This document shows, piece by piece, positions 54,798 to 62,317 of a stretch of 64,000 nt of DNA. The stretch is taken from positions 62,001-126,000 of the forward strand of contig CAYPYD010000003.1 of the NCBI GenBank assembly GCA_964415195.1, given 5' to 3'. The notes below the pieces were generated by a model. It was not told where the DNA came from. It ran no database searches and saw nothing but the letters and a program-made list of their open reading frames with translations. The stretch is from WTXA01 sp964415195. GTDB taxonomy: Bacteria > Bacillota > TC1. The position numbers were made by a program, and so were the translations under genes. Numbering within the stretch: position 1 is the first letter of the stretch; each line of letters starts with the position of its first letter.

Positions 54798-55259
54798 ATG
54801 AATACTTTAAAGCTCATTGATGCATTGGAAGAGATGCTAGAATCATCTCATAAGGTACCATTAACTAGTAATGTAATGGTTAAAGGTGATGAGTTATTGG
54901 ATCTAATCAATGAAATCAGAGATTCATTTCAAGAAGAAGTGAAAAAAGCACGTCAGATCGTCAGAGAAAGAGAACAAATGATTGAAAGTGCTAAAAGAGA
55001 AGCTGATATGATTATTAAAGGTGTTGAAGCAAATATAGAAAATATGATTAGTGAAACAGCTGTCAAAAGAAAAGCAGATCAAAGATCAGCTGAAGTTGAA
55101 GAGGAAGCACATAGAAAAGCTATGCAACTTGCTGTTCAAAGCGAAAACTATTCAGAAGAAATACTTAACACTTTAGATAACTATATTAATAAATGTCTAG
55201 TTAATATCAAGGAAGCAAAGAGACAATTAACTGCAGTTAAAACTAAAAAAAATCTATAA
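54798..55259 (+). CDS. Coiled-coil protein of unknown function
   Basis: A 153-residue, highly charged helical protein. An N-terminal stretch (LIDALEEMLESSHKVPLT) is followed by a long coiled coil of the type found in V/F-type ATPase stalks or DivIVA-like proteins (about residues 45-120), then a basic C-terminus. There is no membrane segment or catalytic motif. Similar proteins lie between rsmD/coaD and ackA in other Clostridia, often called ATPase without evidence. AGGAGG precedes the ATG. Function is unknown; a division or envelope scaffold is possible. Confidence 0.8.
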   Translation: MNTLKLIDALEEMLESSHKVPLTSNVMVKGDELLDLINEIRDSFQEEVKKARQIVREREQMIESAKREADMIIKGVEANIENMISETAVKRKADQRSAEVEEEAHRKAMQLAVQSENYSEEILNTLDNYINKCLVNIKEAKRQLTAVKTKKNL

Positions 55260-55276
55260 GCTAGAAGGAGCGTGTC

Positions 55277-56470
55277 ATGAAAGTATTAGTCCTCAACTCA
55301 GGAAGTTCTTCTATCAAATATCAACTTTTAGGTATGGAGAACGAGAATTGCATAGCAAAGGGAATAGTTGATAAAATCGGATTTGATCAAAGCAATATTT
55401 GTTATGAAAACCAATCAGGATATAAAAACAAATACACAGCAGAAGTTAAAGATCATCTTACAGGAATCAAAGTGATTTTAGACATACTAATGGATAAGGC
55501 TAACGGGGTAATCAAATCTGTAGAGGATATTACTGGTGTAGGTCATAGAATGGCACATGGTGCTAGATATTTTACAGATTCTGTTTTAGTTACTGAAGAT
55601 GTTAAAGAAAAAATATTAAAGACATGTGAAATTGCGCCTTTACACAATCCACCTCAGTATAAAGGCATACAAGCAATAGAACAAGTTATGCCAGGTATAC
55701 CAAATGTAGTATGTTTTGATACTGAATTTCATAAAGGAATACCAGATCATGTATCTACGTATGGACTGCCTTACGAATGGCTTGAAAAGTACAATATTAG
55801 AAAATATGGTTTTCATGGCTTATCTTATAAGTATGTAACAAGAAGAGTTGGAGAAATTTTCAATATTGACTGGAAGCAATTAAAGATTATTACTTGTCAT
55901 CTTGGTAATGGTGCCAGTGTTGCTGCAGTGAAAAATGGTGAAACTGTAGATACTACAATGGGATTCACACCTTTACAAGGCTTGATAATGGGTACTAGAT
56001 GTGGAGATATTGATCCAGCAATTGTTCCCTTTATCATGAAAAAAGAAGGTTACGATGTAGATGAGATTACTAATATTCTTAATAAGAAGAGTGGAGTTTT
56101 AGGTGTTTCGGGGTTATCAAGTGACTTTAGGGATCTAGAAGAAGCTGCTAATAAAGGTGATGAAAGAGCAAGATTAGCATTAGAAATGTTTATTTATAGA
56201 GTCAAATTCTATATTGGTGCATATAATGCAGTTTTAAATGGAATAGATGTGCTGATTTTCACTGGAGGAATTGGTGAAAATTCCACGATGATGAGACAAG
56301 CAATATGTAAAGATCTTGAAGATTTAGGAATCGTAATTGATTTAGAAAAAAATGACTTTAAAGGTAAGGAAAGAATTATATCTCCACTAAATAATAAAGT
56401 AAAAGTCGTTGTTATTCCTACTAATGAAGAATTAATGATAGCAAGAGATGTGAAAAGAATAATAAGTTAA
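55277..56470 (+). CDS. ackA: Acetate kinase
   Basis: It converts acetyl phosphate and ADP to acetate and ATP. The 397-residue ASKHA-fold protein has VLNSGSSSIKYQLL at the N-terminus, VGHRMAHGA, FDTEFHKGIP, YGFHGLSYKYV and ITCHLGNGASV, plus FTGGIGENS near the C-terminus. All catalytic regions are intact. With pduL in the window it completes acetyl-CoA to acetate substrate-level phosphorylation; no classical pta is seen. Confidence 0.97.
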   Translation: MKVLVLNSGSSSIKYQLLGMENENCIAKGIVDKIGFDQSNICYENQSGYKNKYTAEVKDHLTGIKVILDILMDKANGVIKSVEDITGVGHRMAHGARYFTDSVLVTEDVKEKILKTCEIAPLHNPPQYKGIQAIEQVMPGIPNVVCFDTEFHKGIPDHVSTYGLPYEWLEKYNIRKYGFHGLSYKYVTRRVGEIFNIDWKQLKIITCHLGNGASVAAVKNGETVDTTMGFTPLQGLIMGTRCGDIDPAIVPFIMKKEGYDVDEITNILNKKSGVLGVSGLSSDFRDLEEAANKGDERARLALEMFIYRVKFYIGAYNAVLNGIDVLIFTGGIGENSTMMRQAICKDLEDLGIVIDLEKNDFKGKERIISPLNNKVKVVVIPTNEELMIARDVKRIIS

Positions 56471-56480
56471 TAAAAATATC

Positions 56481-56508
56481 TTGAAAAATTATGTAAATAA
56501 GATATAAT
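56481..56508 (+). promoter_or_regulatory. Promoter for rpmF
   Basis: TTGAAA (56481-56486), a 16-bp spacer and a perfect TATAAT (56503-56508), starting just after the ackA stop. The leader of about 105 bases to rpmF is AT-rich with no obvious stable hairpin; the DUF177 (YceD) gene that normally precedes rpmF is not there. Confidence 0.7.
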
Positions 56509-56619
56509 ATTATAGTGGGTATTTGAGTATACTACTTTAATATCTAATAATTAACCAGATTTAATTTATTTTCGGATAATTTATATAAGAAGATAAATAG
56601 TCAGAGAGGAGGAAAGAAG

Positions 56620-56808
56620 ATGGGAGTACCTAAAAGAAGGCAAGGTAATTCAAGAACAAACATGAGAAGATCTGCTTGGAGCAAAATGGAAGCACCAGCA
56701 TTAGCAGAATGTCCACAATGTCACGAATTAAAACAGCCCCATAAAGCTTGTCCAACTTGTGGCTATTACAAAGGAAAAGCTGTAATTGCTATAAAAGAAA
56801 ATAAATAA
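56620..56808 (+). CDS. rpmF: 50S ribosomal protein L32
   Basis: A 62-residue protein, complete, with the MGVPKRRQGNSRTNMRRSAW start typical of L32 and a zinc ribbon of four cysteines (CPQC and CPTC), so it is the zinc-containing C+ form. GGAGGAAAG precedes the ATG. A strong terminator follows. Confidence 0.98.
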   Translation: MGVPKRRQGNSRTNMRRSAWSKMEAPALAECPQCHELKQPHKACPTCGYYKGKAVIAIKENK

Positions 56809-56812
56809 TTTT

Positions 56813-56840
56813 GAGCTGGTTTAACCAGCTCTTTTATTTT
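56813..56840 (+). terminator. Rho-independent terminator after rpmF
   Basis: GAGCTGG-TTTAA-CCAGCTC (56813-56831), a seven-pair GC-rich stem extendable inward by two pairs, followed by TTTTATTTT. It separates rpmF from dxs. Confidence 0.9.
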
Positions 56841-56888
56841 ATATGGAGATAACGAGTGGAAATCCTATGCATTTAATAAAGCTAATAG

Positions 56889-56894
56889 TATAAT
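56889..56894 (+). promoter_or_regulatory. -10 element upstream of dxs
   Basis: A perfect TATAAT 54 bases before the dxs start. The -35 region is not recognisable. The rest of the 139-base gap holds the rpmF terminator and AT-rich leader. Confidence 0.45.
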
Positions 56895-56947
56895 ATTAAC
56901 ATAGGAAGAATAATATATTATTTTAATAAAATAGTTAGCAGGTAAAA

Positions 56948-58786
56948 ATGATTGAAAAAATAAAATCTCCTGAAGATTTAAAAAAAATAGAAGAAAAAGA
57001 TCTTTCAATACTATGTCAAGAGATAAGAACATATATTGAAACTATAGTAGAAAAAAATGGCGGACATCTTGCTTCCAATTTGGGAGCAGTAGAATTAATT
57101 GTCGCTCAACATAGAATATTCAACTCACCTACTGATAAAATAATTTTTGATGTAGGTCACCAAAGTTATACACATAAAATATTAACTGGTAGGTACGAAT
57201 CATTTTCAACAATTAGAAAATTCAGAGGAATAAGTGGTTTCCCAAAATCATTAGAAAGCCCCCATGATGCATTTAATACAGGCCACAGTAGCACTTCTAT
57301 TTCAGCTGCTTTAGGAATGGCAACAGCCAGAGATCTAGATAATGATAATTATCATATAGTAGCCAATATTGGTGATGGAGCTTTAAGTGGTGGAATGGCA
57401 TTAGAAGCCTTAAATCATTTAGGACATACAAATAAAAAAATAATTATAGTTTTAAATGATAATGAAATGTCTATATCCGAACCTGTAGGAGCGATTGCTA
57501 AACAATTAACCAAGATAAGTTCCGGAAGTACTTATAGAAATTTAAAATATAAATTAACTCAAAAATTGATTCTTACAGCTGCAGGAAGATTCTTAAGAAG
57601 AGGACTTAGTAGAATAAAAGGTGTTATTAAACATATGTTTTCTTCCAAAGGTCTATTTTTTGAGCATTTTGGACTTACTTATCTAGGACCATACGATGGA
57701 CACGATATCATTGGCTTAGAAGAAGGATATAAAATAGCCAAGAATATTGATGGGCCTGTTTTAGTACATGTTATAACCACTAAAGGAAAAGGTAATTACT
57801 TTGCTGAAGACAATCCAGAAAAATACCATGGAGTGTCCCCAAGTGGAAATAAAAAATTTAAGAGTTTTACAAGTATTTTTGGTGAATACTTGGTCGAGTT
57901 AGCGGAAGAAAATAAAAAAATAACTGCTATAACTGCTGCTATGTGCACTGGAACCGGCTTGGAACTATTTAGAGAAAAGCTGAATGATAGATTTTTCGAT
58001 GTAAGCATAGCAGAACAACATGGATTGACATTTGCAGCAGGACAAGCTGTTACTGGTTATCATCCATTTATTTCAATTTATTCTACATTCATGCAAAGAG
58101 GTGTAGACCAGGTGATTCATGATATATGTATGCAGAACCTTCCGGTCACAATGATACTTGATAGAGCCGGTTTAGTAGGTGAAGATGGGGAAACCCATCA
58201 TGGAGTGTTTGATATTAGTTTGTTTGGCTCAATACCTAACTTAGTATATATGGAACCTAAAGATGGAACTGAACTAAAAAAAATGATGAAATTCTCCACA
58301 GTTCACAATGGACCTACAATGATAAGGTTCCCAAAAGCCTCTACAACTGAAGATTCTAATAATGAAGTTTTAGATTTTAAAAATTTAGGAGATTTTGAAC
58401 TCCATACAGATCAAAATCAAGATTCTGATTTTAAGTTAGCTATTATTGGTCTTGGTTCAGAATATGCAGTTGCTTCTAACATTGCAGACGATCTTAGAAA
58501 AAAAGGTTATGTTATTGATGTTTATAACCCAAGGTTTATAACACCTATTTCAAAAAACACTATAATAGAATTAGAAAAATATCAAATGGTTTTCACCCTT
58601 GAAAATCATGTGGTTATTGGTGGTTTTGGAAGCCTGTTGAAATCTAGATTAGTAAAACCCAAAGTATATTCCTTTGGGTTACCAAATTGTTTTATTGAAC
58701 ATGGTACTATTAGTGAATTAAGAAAAGAAATTGGATTTACTCAAGAAAAGATTCTTACAGAAATAGAAAGGATCATTAGTGGATAA
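56948..58786 (+). CDS. dxs: 1-deoxy-D-xylulose-5-phosphate synthase
   Basis: The first enzyme of the MEP isoprenoid pathway, condensing pyruvate and glyceraldehyde-3-phosphate with thiamine diphosphate. The 612-residue protein has GHSSTSISAALG, the ThDP motif GDGALSGGMALEALN ... NDNEMSI, DIAEQHGLTFAAG-type VSIAEQHG with catalytic Glu, and a C-terminal transketolase domain. Undecaprenyl phosphate, needed by MraY and MurG, comes from this pathway. The ispA and xseAB genes that often precede it are absent. It overlaps tlyA by 8 bases. Confidence 0.96.
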   Translation: MIEKIKSPEDLKKIEEKDLSILCQEIRTYIETIVEKNGGHLASNLGAVELIVAQHRIFNSPTDKIIFDVGHQSYTHKILTGRYESFSTIRKFRGISGFPKSLESPHDAFNTGHSSTSISAALGMATARDLDNDNYHIVANIGDGALSGGMALEALNHLGHTNKKIIIVLNDNEMSISEPVGAIAKQLTKISSGSTYRNLKYKLTQKLILTAAGRFLRRGLSRIKGVIKHMFSSKGLFFEHFGLTYLGPYDGHDIIGLEEGYKIAKNIDGPVLVHVITTKGKGNYFAEDNPEKYHGVSPSGNKKFKSFTSIFGEYLVELAEENKKITAITAAMCTGTGLELFREKLNDRFFDVSIAEQHGLTFAAGQAVTGYHPFISIYSTFMQRGVDQVIHDICMQNLPVTMILDRAGLVGEDGETHHGVFDISLFGSIPNLVYMEPKDGTELKKMMKFSTVHNGPTMIRFPKASTTEDSNNEVLDFKNLGDFELHTDQNQDSDFKLAIIGLGSEYAVASNIADDLRKKGYVIDVYNPRFITPISKNTIIELEKYQMVFTLENHVVIGGFGSLLKSRLVKPKVYSFGLPNCFIEHGTISELRKEIGFTQEKILTEIERIISG

Positions 58787-59579
58787 GGAAAGATTGGATT
58801 TATTGTTAACAAAAAATGGCTATTTCGAGTCTAGACAAAAAGCACAGGCTGAAATAATGGCAGGAAATATTTTAGTTAATAATCAAAAAATAAGTAAACC
58901 AGGCACAGTTGTCGATGCTGCTAGTTTGATAACTATCTTAAAGAAAGATTTTCCATATGTTAGTAGGGGTGCTTTAAAACTATTAAAAGCATTTGAAATA
59001 TTTAACATTATTGCTGAAGATAAGCTATGTCTCGATATTGGGGCATCTACAGGTGGTTTTACAGAAATCCTTTTATTAAAGGGAGCGAAGAAAGTATATG
59101 CAATTGATGTTGGCCATAATCAACTTGATTGGAAGTTGAGAAATGATGATAGAGTTGTATCTAAAGAAAAAACAAATGGCAGATATTTGACAACTTCAGA
59201 TTTAGATGATAATTTCATGGACATTATAGTTACAGATGTTTCTTTCATTTCCTTGGAGAAGATATTACCAGCAGCTTATTCTTGTTTAAAAAATAATGGC
59301 GAGATGATTGCTTTGATAAAGCCTCAATTTGAAGCAGGCTACGGTGAAGTTAGTAAAAAAGGTATAGTAACTAATAATATTACTCATCTTAAAGTAATTA
59401 AGAAAATTACTGACTTTGCTTTTAGTTTAGGATTTAGCGTAAAAGGAATAGGCAAATCACCTATTAAAGGTCCCAAGGGTAACATTGAGTTTCTTATTTT
59501 TTTGGTCAAAGAGGATGAGCCTTTAGTTGACAATGCTCTTACAGATAAATATTTAGTGGAGACAATAAAAGAAGAGTAA
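58779..59579 (+). CDS. tlyA: TlyA family rRNA 2'-O-methyltransferase
   Basis: It methylates 16S and/or 23S rRNA at 2'-O-cytidine positions (YqxC in Bacillus). The 266-residue protein has an N-terminal S4 domain (RLDLLLTKNGYFESRQKAQ) and an FtsJ-like domain with LDIGASTGGFTEILL and a KDKE-type set of catalytic residues. It starts with GTG at 58779. The order dxs-tlyA-nadK-argR-recN is well conserved; here tRNA-Trp, an asparaginase and a ferredoxin lie between tlyA and nadK. Confidence 0.93.
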   Translation: MDKERLDLLLTKNGYFESRQKAQAEIMAGNILVNNQKISKPGTVVDAASLITILKKDFPYVSRGALKLLKAFEIFNIIAEDKLCLDIGASTGGFTEILLLKGAKKVYAIDVGHNQLDWKLRNDDRVVSKEKTNGRYLTTSDLDDNFMDIIVTDVSFISLEKILPAAYSCLKNNGEMIALIKPQFEAGYGEVSKKGIVTNNITHLKVIKKITDFAFSLGFSVKGIGKSPIKGPKGNIEFLIFLVKEDEPLVDNALTDKYLVETIKEE

Positions 59580-59582
59580 TAA

Positions 59583-59610
59583 AAAAAACAGCTGAAATCA
59601 GCTGTTTTTT
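59583..59610. terminator. Bidirectional terminator between tlyA and tRNA-Trp
   Basis: AAAAAACAGCTGA-AA-TCAGCTGTTTTTT is a perfect inverted repeat with A and T tracts on the two sides, so it can end tlyA on the plus strand and the tRNA on the minus strand. It touches the encoded CCA end of the tRNA. Confidence 0.9.
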
Positions 59611-59685
59611 GGCAGGGGAGACAGGAATCGAACCCGCAACCAATGGTTTTGGAGACCACTACTCTACCAGTTGAGCTACTCCCCT
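59610..59685 (-). tRNA. trpT: tRNA-Trp (anticodon CCA)
   Basis: Read on the minus strand, a complete 76-base cloverleaf with CCA encoded: acceptor AGGGGAG pairs with CTCCCCT, followed by TA, D arm GCTC...GAGT, anticodon stem GTGGT/ACCAT with loop CTCCAAA (anticodon CCA at plus 59650-59652), and T arm with GGTTCGATTCC. The discriminator is G73, the Trp identity base. It is a single tRNA gene with its own promoter. Confidence 0.97.
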
Positions 59686-59703
59686 AAATCTGCCACATAA
59701 AAA

Positions 59704-59732
59704 ATTATAACTATTTTACTTAAATTAGTCAA
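59704..59732 (-). promoter_or_regulatory. Strong promoter for tRNA-Trp
   Basis: On the minus strand: TTGACT (59727-59732), a 17-bp spacer and a perfect TATAAT (59704-59709), about 18 bases before the tRNA 5' end. It is among the closest matches to a sigma-A consensus in the window, as expected for a stable RNA. Confidence 0.88.
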
Positions 59733-59747
59733 GAGGAGTTTGAATTT

Positions 59748-60677
59748 ATGGATAATAATGGTTTACTAATTATTTTCACAGGTGGGACTATTGGTATGAC
59801 AAAAACCGATGAAAATATTGATACTTTAATTAACAAGGATGAAATAATAAATAATATCCTAAAGAAAGTAAACACAAATAATCGGGATAAGATAATTTCA
59901 ACAAGTAAAATAATTGATTCCAGTCAACTAGACTATCAAATTTATAATGAAATCGCTTCGATTTTGAAAAAGGAATATGATAACTTCAGCGGCTTTATAA
60001 TCATAAGTGGCACCGATACTATGGCATACTTACAAAGTCTTCTTAAATGGCACATTATTGGTCTTAAAAAGCCAATTATTTTAACAGGAGCCATTAATTC
60101 ATATGATCAAGATGAAAAAGAAGGCCTTGATAATATAAACTATGCTATAAAACAAGCAGGTTTATATAAAAATCAGGGTATAGTAGTAATTGCTATGAAT
60201 AAAAAATTTTTAAAAAAACCAACTTCTAAAACAAATAGTACAGCAAAAGTACCTTACCAGGAAATAATTAATTCTTACCTAGAAGAACTAAGAATAAAAA
60301 TATCTAATGAAAATAAACAATTAAAATTTGTTATTCTAAATGATTTGAAGTTTGAGATTGTTTATCATAACCCATTTATGTATACCAATGATACAAATAA
60401 TCTTGCAGACGGGCTTATAGTCCTTGCTTACGGGCAAGGTACCTTTAAAGAAGACCAGCAGTTCAAGAAAAGAGTTGAGAAATATAGTCAGATGAAAAAA
60501 CCTATTGTTATTTTATCGCAATGTTTCGAAAATAATTTGGATGTCAAACAATATGATAAAGGCAGCTTACTTCAAGACTATCATGTGCTAAATTGCAGTG
60601 GCAGTTGTATAGAAGAAGGTGTAGCATTTTTAAACTATATAATTAATGACAATATATTGCTAAGTGAGTTTATCTAA
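59748..60677 (+). CDS. Asparaginase family protein (type I-like)
   Basis: A 309-residue L-asparaginase/Glu-tRNA amidotransferase-like protein that should hydrolyse asparagine to aspartate and ammonia. Motifs: IFTGGTIGM with Thr14 as likely nucleophile, DSSQLD, and SGTDTMAYL with the second catalytic Thr, Asp and downstream Lys in PIILTGA. There is no signal peptide, so it is cytoplasmic. GAGGAG precedes the ATG. It is divergent from the tRNA. No clear plus-strand promoter was found, though its 5' region shares the gap with the tRNA promoter. Confidence 0.88.
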   Translation: MDNNGLLIIFTGGTIGMTKTDENIDTLINKDEIINNILKKVNTNNRDKIISTSKIIDSSQLDYQIYNEIASILKKEYDNFSGFIIISGTDTMAYLQSLLKWHIIGLKKPIILTGAINSYDQDEKEGLDNINYAIKQAGLYKNQGIVVIAMNKKFLKKPTSKTNSTAKVPYQEIINSYLEELRIKISNENKQLKFVILNDLKFEIVYHNPFMYTNDTNNLADGLIVLAYGQGTFKEDQQFKKRVEKYSQMKKPIVILSQCFENNLDVKQYDKGSLLQDYHVLNCSGSCIEEGVAFLNYIINDNILLSEFI

Positions 60678-60685
60678 GGTAGAAT
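60657..60685 (+). promoter_or_regulatory. Promoter for the ferredoxin gene
   Basis: TTGCTA (60657-60662), a 17-bp spacer and TAGAAT (60680-60685), overlapping the 3' end of the asparaginase gene. The start would be about 25-30 bases before the ribosome binding site. Confidence 0.5.
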
Positions 60686-60720
60686 AAACTTGTAACCAAA
60701 ATATATAAGGAGGTTGAATT

Positions 60721-60909
60721 ATGAAAGCATTAGTAGATAAAGATACATGCATTGGCTGTGAAAACTGCGTGAATGAGTGTCCAGAAGTTTTTGAAATGGA
60801 AGATGACGGATTAGCTGTAGCTAAAGATATGGAATTAGCTGGCGATTTACTTGATTCTGCTAACAGTGCAAAAGATAGTTGCCCTGTTGAAGCGATTTCA
60901 ATCAACTAA
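60721..60909 (+). CDS. Small [4Fe-4S] ferredoxin
   Basis: A 62-residue single-cluster ferredoxin carrying electrons for anaerobic metabolism. The cluster ligands are CIGCENC and the distal Cys in DSCPVEAI. A further Cys (VNECPEV) is present, but its usual disulfide partner in related monocluster ferredoxins is replaced (around SANSAK), so it is likely free. The protein is strongly acidic, as expected. AAGGAGG precedes the ATG. It is transcribed as a short unit with its own promoter and terminator. Confidence 0.95.
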   Translation: MKALVDKDTCIGCENCVNECPEVFEMEDDGLAVAKDMELAGDLLDSANSAKDSCPVEAISIN

Positions 60910-60925
60910 GACTAAAATATTAAAG

Positions 60926-60953
60926 GAGCTGATATAATAATCAGCTCTTTTTT
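60926..60953 (+). terminator. Rho-independent terminator after ferredoxin
   Basis: GAGCTGAT-ATAATA-ATCAGCTC (60926-60947) followed by TTTTTTAA. It ends the short ferredoxin transcript. Confidence 0.9.
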
Positions 60954-60969
60954 AATTTAAAAAGTATTA

Positions 60970-60998
60970 TTGCATAATTATTCAATTACCTATAAAAT
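60970..60998 (+). promoter_or_regulatory. Promoter for nadK-argR-recN
   Basis: TTGCAT (60970-60975), a 17-bp spacer and TAAAAT (60993-60998). The same -35, spacer length and -10 occur at the ribU riboswitch promoter. It is followed by a 30-base leader to nadK. No clear ARG box was found here. Confidence 0.6.
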
Positions 60999-61028
60999 TA
61001 GAATTAGTAATTTGCAAGGAGATATAAT

Positions 61029-61835
61029 TTGATAGGTATAGTATTCAATGAAGATAAAAAAGGAGCGATTGAACTTTTTGATTACATCGCTGGTTGGTAT
61101 CGAGAAAAAGGTAAGTTAGTAGTCACCGATATAAATGAATTAACGGAAGATTGCGAATTTTTAGTTGTTCTTGGTGGAGATGGAACAATATTAAGTACAG
61201 CTAGCTTGATCCAGCCTATGGTTATTCCTATACTTGGAATAAACTTAGGTAGATTAGGTTTTTTAACTTCTGTAGAAAAGCAAAACATCGAAGAGTATTT
61301 GGAAAAATCACTTGATAGAAACAGTTATCTAATTGAAGAAAGAATAATGTTAGATGTAGAAGTACTAAATGACGGGAAAGTCATCTATAAAGATATTGCC
61401 TTAAATGATGTCGTATTTTCAAGAAACTACTTAGAAGGCATGCTAGGTTTCTTACTAAAAGTGTCTGATGTTAATGTTGATGAGTTTTTTGCTGATGGTT
61501 ATATTATCTCTACCCCTACAGGTTCAACTGCTTATTCACTATCAGCTGGAGGGCCAATTTTAACTCCTGAAATGGATGTTATACTATTAACACCAATATG
61601 CCCTCACACTTTATATGCACGCCCAATTGTTGTTAATGCATCTGAAGAGATAGAGGCTATACTAACTAGTGTTGGGAGAAAAAGTATAGTTACAGTTGAT
61701 GGGCAAAGACATTATAAATTAAACAATAAAAGTTCAGTAAAGATTAACAGATCACAAATAATAACTAAAACAATTAGATTTAAAGATAGGGTATTCTTCA
61801 AAGTTCTTGGAGATAAAATCGGAAAAAGAAAATAG
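61029..61835 (+). CDS. nadK: NAD kinase
   Basis: It phosphorylates NAD to NADP. The 268-residue protein has the GGDGT motif (VVLGGDGTIL) near residue 48 and the second signature TPTGSTAYSLSAGGP, both intact, and TPICPHTL. It starts with TTG at 61029 behind AAGGAGA, with family-like beginning IGIVFNEDKK. Its stop overlaps the reading of argR leader sequence. It is the first gene of the nadK-argR-recN unit. Confidence 0.94.
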   Translation: MIGIVFNEDKKGAIELFDYIAGWYREKGKLVVTDINELTEDCEFLVVLGGDGTILSTASLIQPMVIPILGINLGRLGFLTSVEKQNIEEYLEKSLDRNSYLIEERIMLDVEVLNDGKVIYKDIALNDVVFSRNYLEGMLGFLLKVSDVNVDEFFADGYIISTPTGSTAYSLSAGGPILTPEMDVILLTPICPHTLYARPIVVNASEEIEAILTSVGRKSIVTVDGQRHYKLNNKSSVKINRSQIITKTIRFKDRVFFKVLGDKIGKRK

Positions 61836-61858
61836 TGATTGAAAATTTAGGAGTTATA

Positions 61859-62317
61859 ATGAATAAAAAGGAAAGACAAAAACTTATCTTGAATATAATT
61901 GGTGAGAAAGATATAAAGACACAAAGTGAATTAGTTGAAGAGTTAGAAAAAAGAGGACTGGAAGCTACACAAGCTACTGTATCTAGAGATGTTAAAAACT
62001 TAAAACTAGTTAAAGAAGTAAGTTTAAATGGATCAGTGTACCGAGTATCTAATAATATAAGTGCTGATAATATAACAAATAAACAAATATTAAAAGATAT
62101 TTTTATTAATACTGTTGTTAAAATTGACAATGTGGATTATTTGATTGTATTACATACCAGACCTGGAGGGGCTCCAAATTTAGCTTTCTATCTTGATCAA
62201 GAAAAAATTGAGGGTATTATTGGTACAATCGCCGGTGATGACACTATATTAGTTATTGTGAATAGTAAAACAGTTTCTGATACTATGTTAATAAATTGGA
62301 GGGAATGGTTAATTTAA
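61859..62317 (+). CDS. argR: Arginine repressor ArgR/AhrC
   Basis: A hexameric arginine-responsive regulator, also used in plasmid resolution in some species. The 152-residue protein has the N-terminal winged helix (KKERQKLILNIIGEKDIKTQSEL cut across helices) with TQATVSRDVKNLKL, and a C-terminal domain with the arginine-binding GTIAGDDTILVIV. TAGGAG precedes the ATG at 61859; the longer frame from GTG 61835 is not supported by homology. recN begins one base after its stop, as in many Bacillota. Confidence 0.93.
   Translation: MNKKERQKLILNIIGEKDIKTQSELVEELEKRGLEATQATVSRDVKNLKLVKEVSLNGSVYRVSNNISADNITNKQILKDIFINTVVKIDNVDYLIVLHTRPGGAPNLAFYLDQEKIEGIIGTIAGDDTILVIVNSKTVSDTMLINWREWLI

Noticed and set aside
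59610..59747. The gap between tRNA-Trp and the asparaginase considered as an integration (att) site
   Set aside because: No second copy of the tRNA 3' end, integrase gene or flanking repeat was seen in the window.
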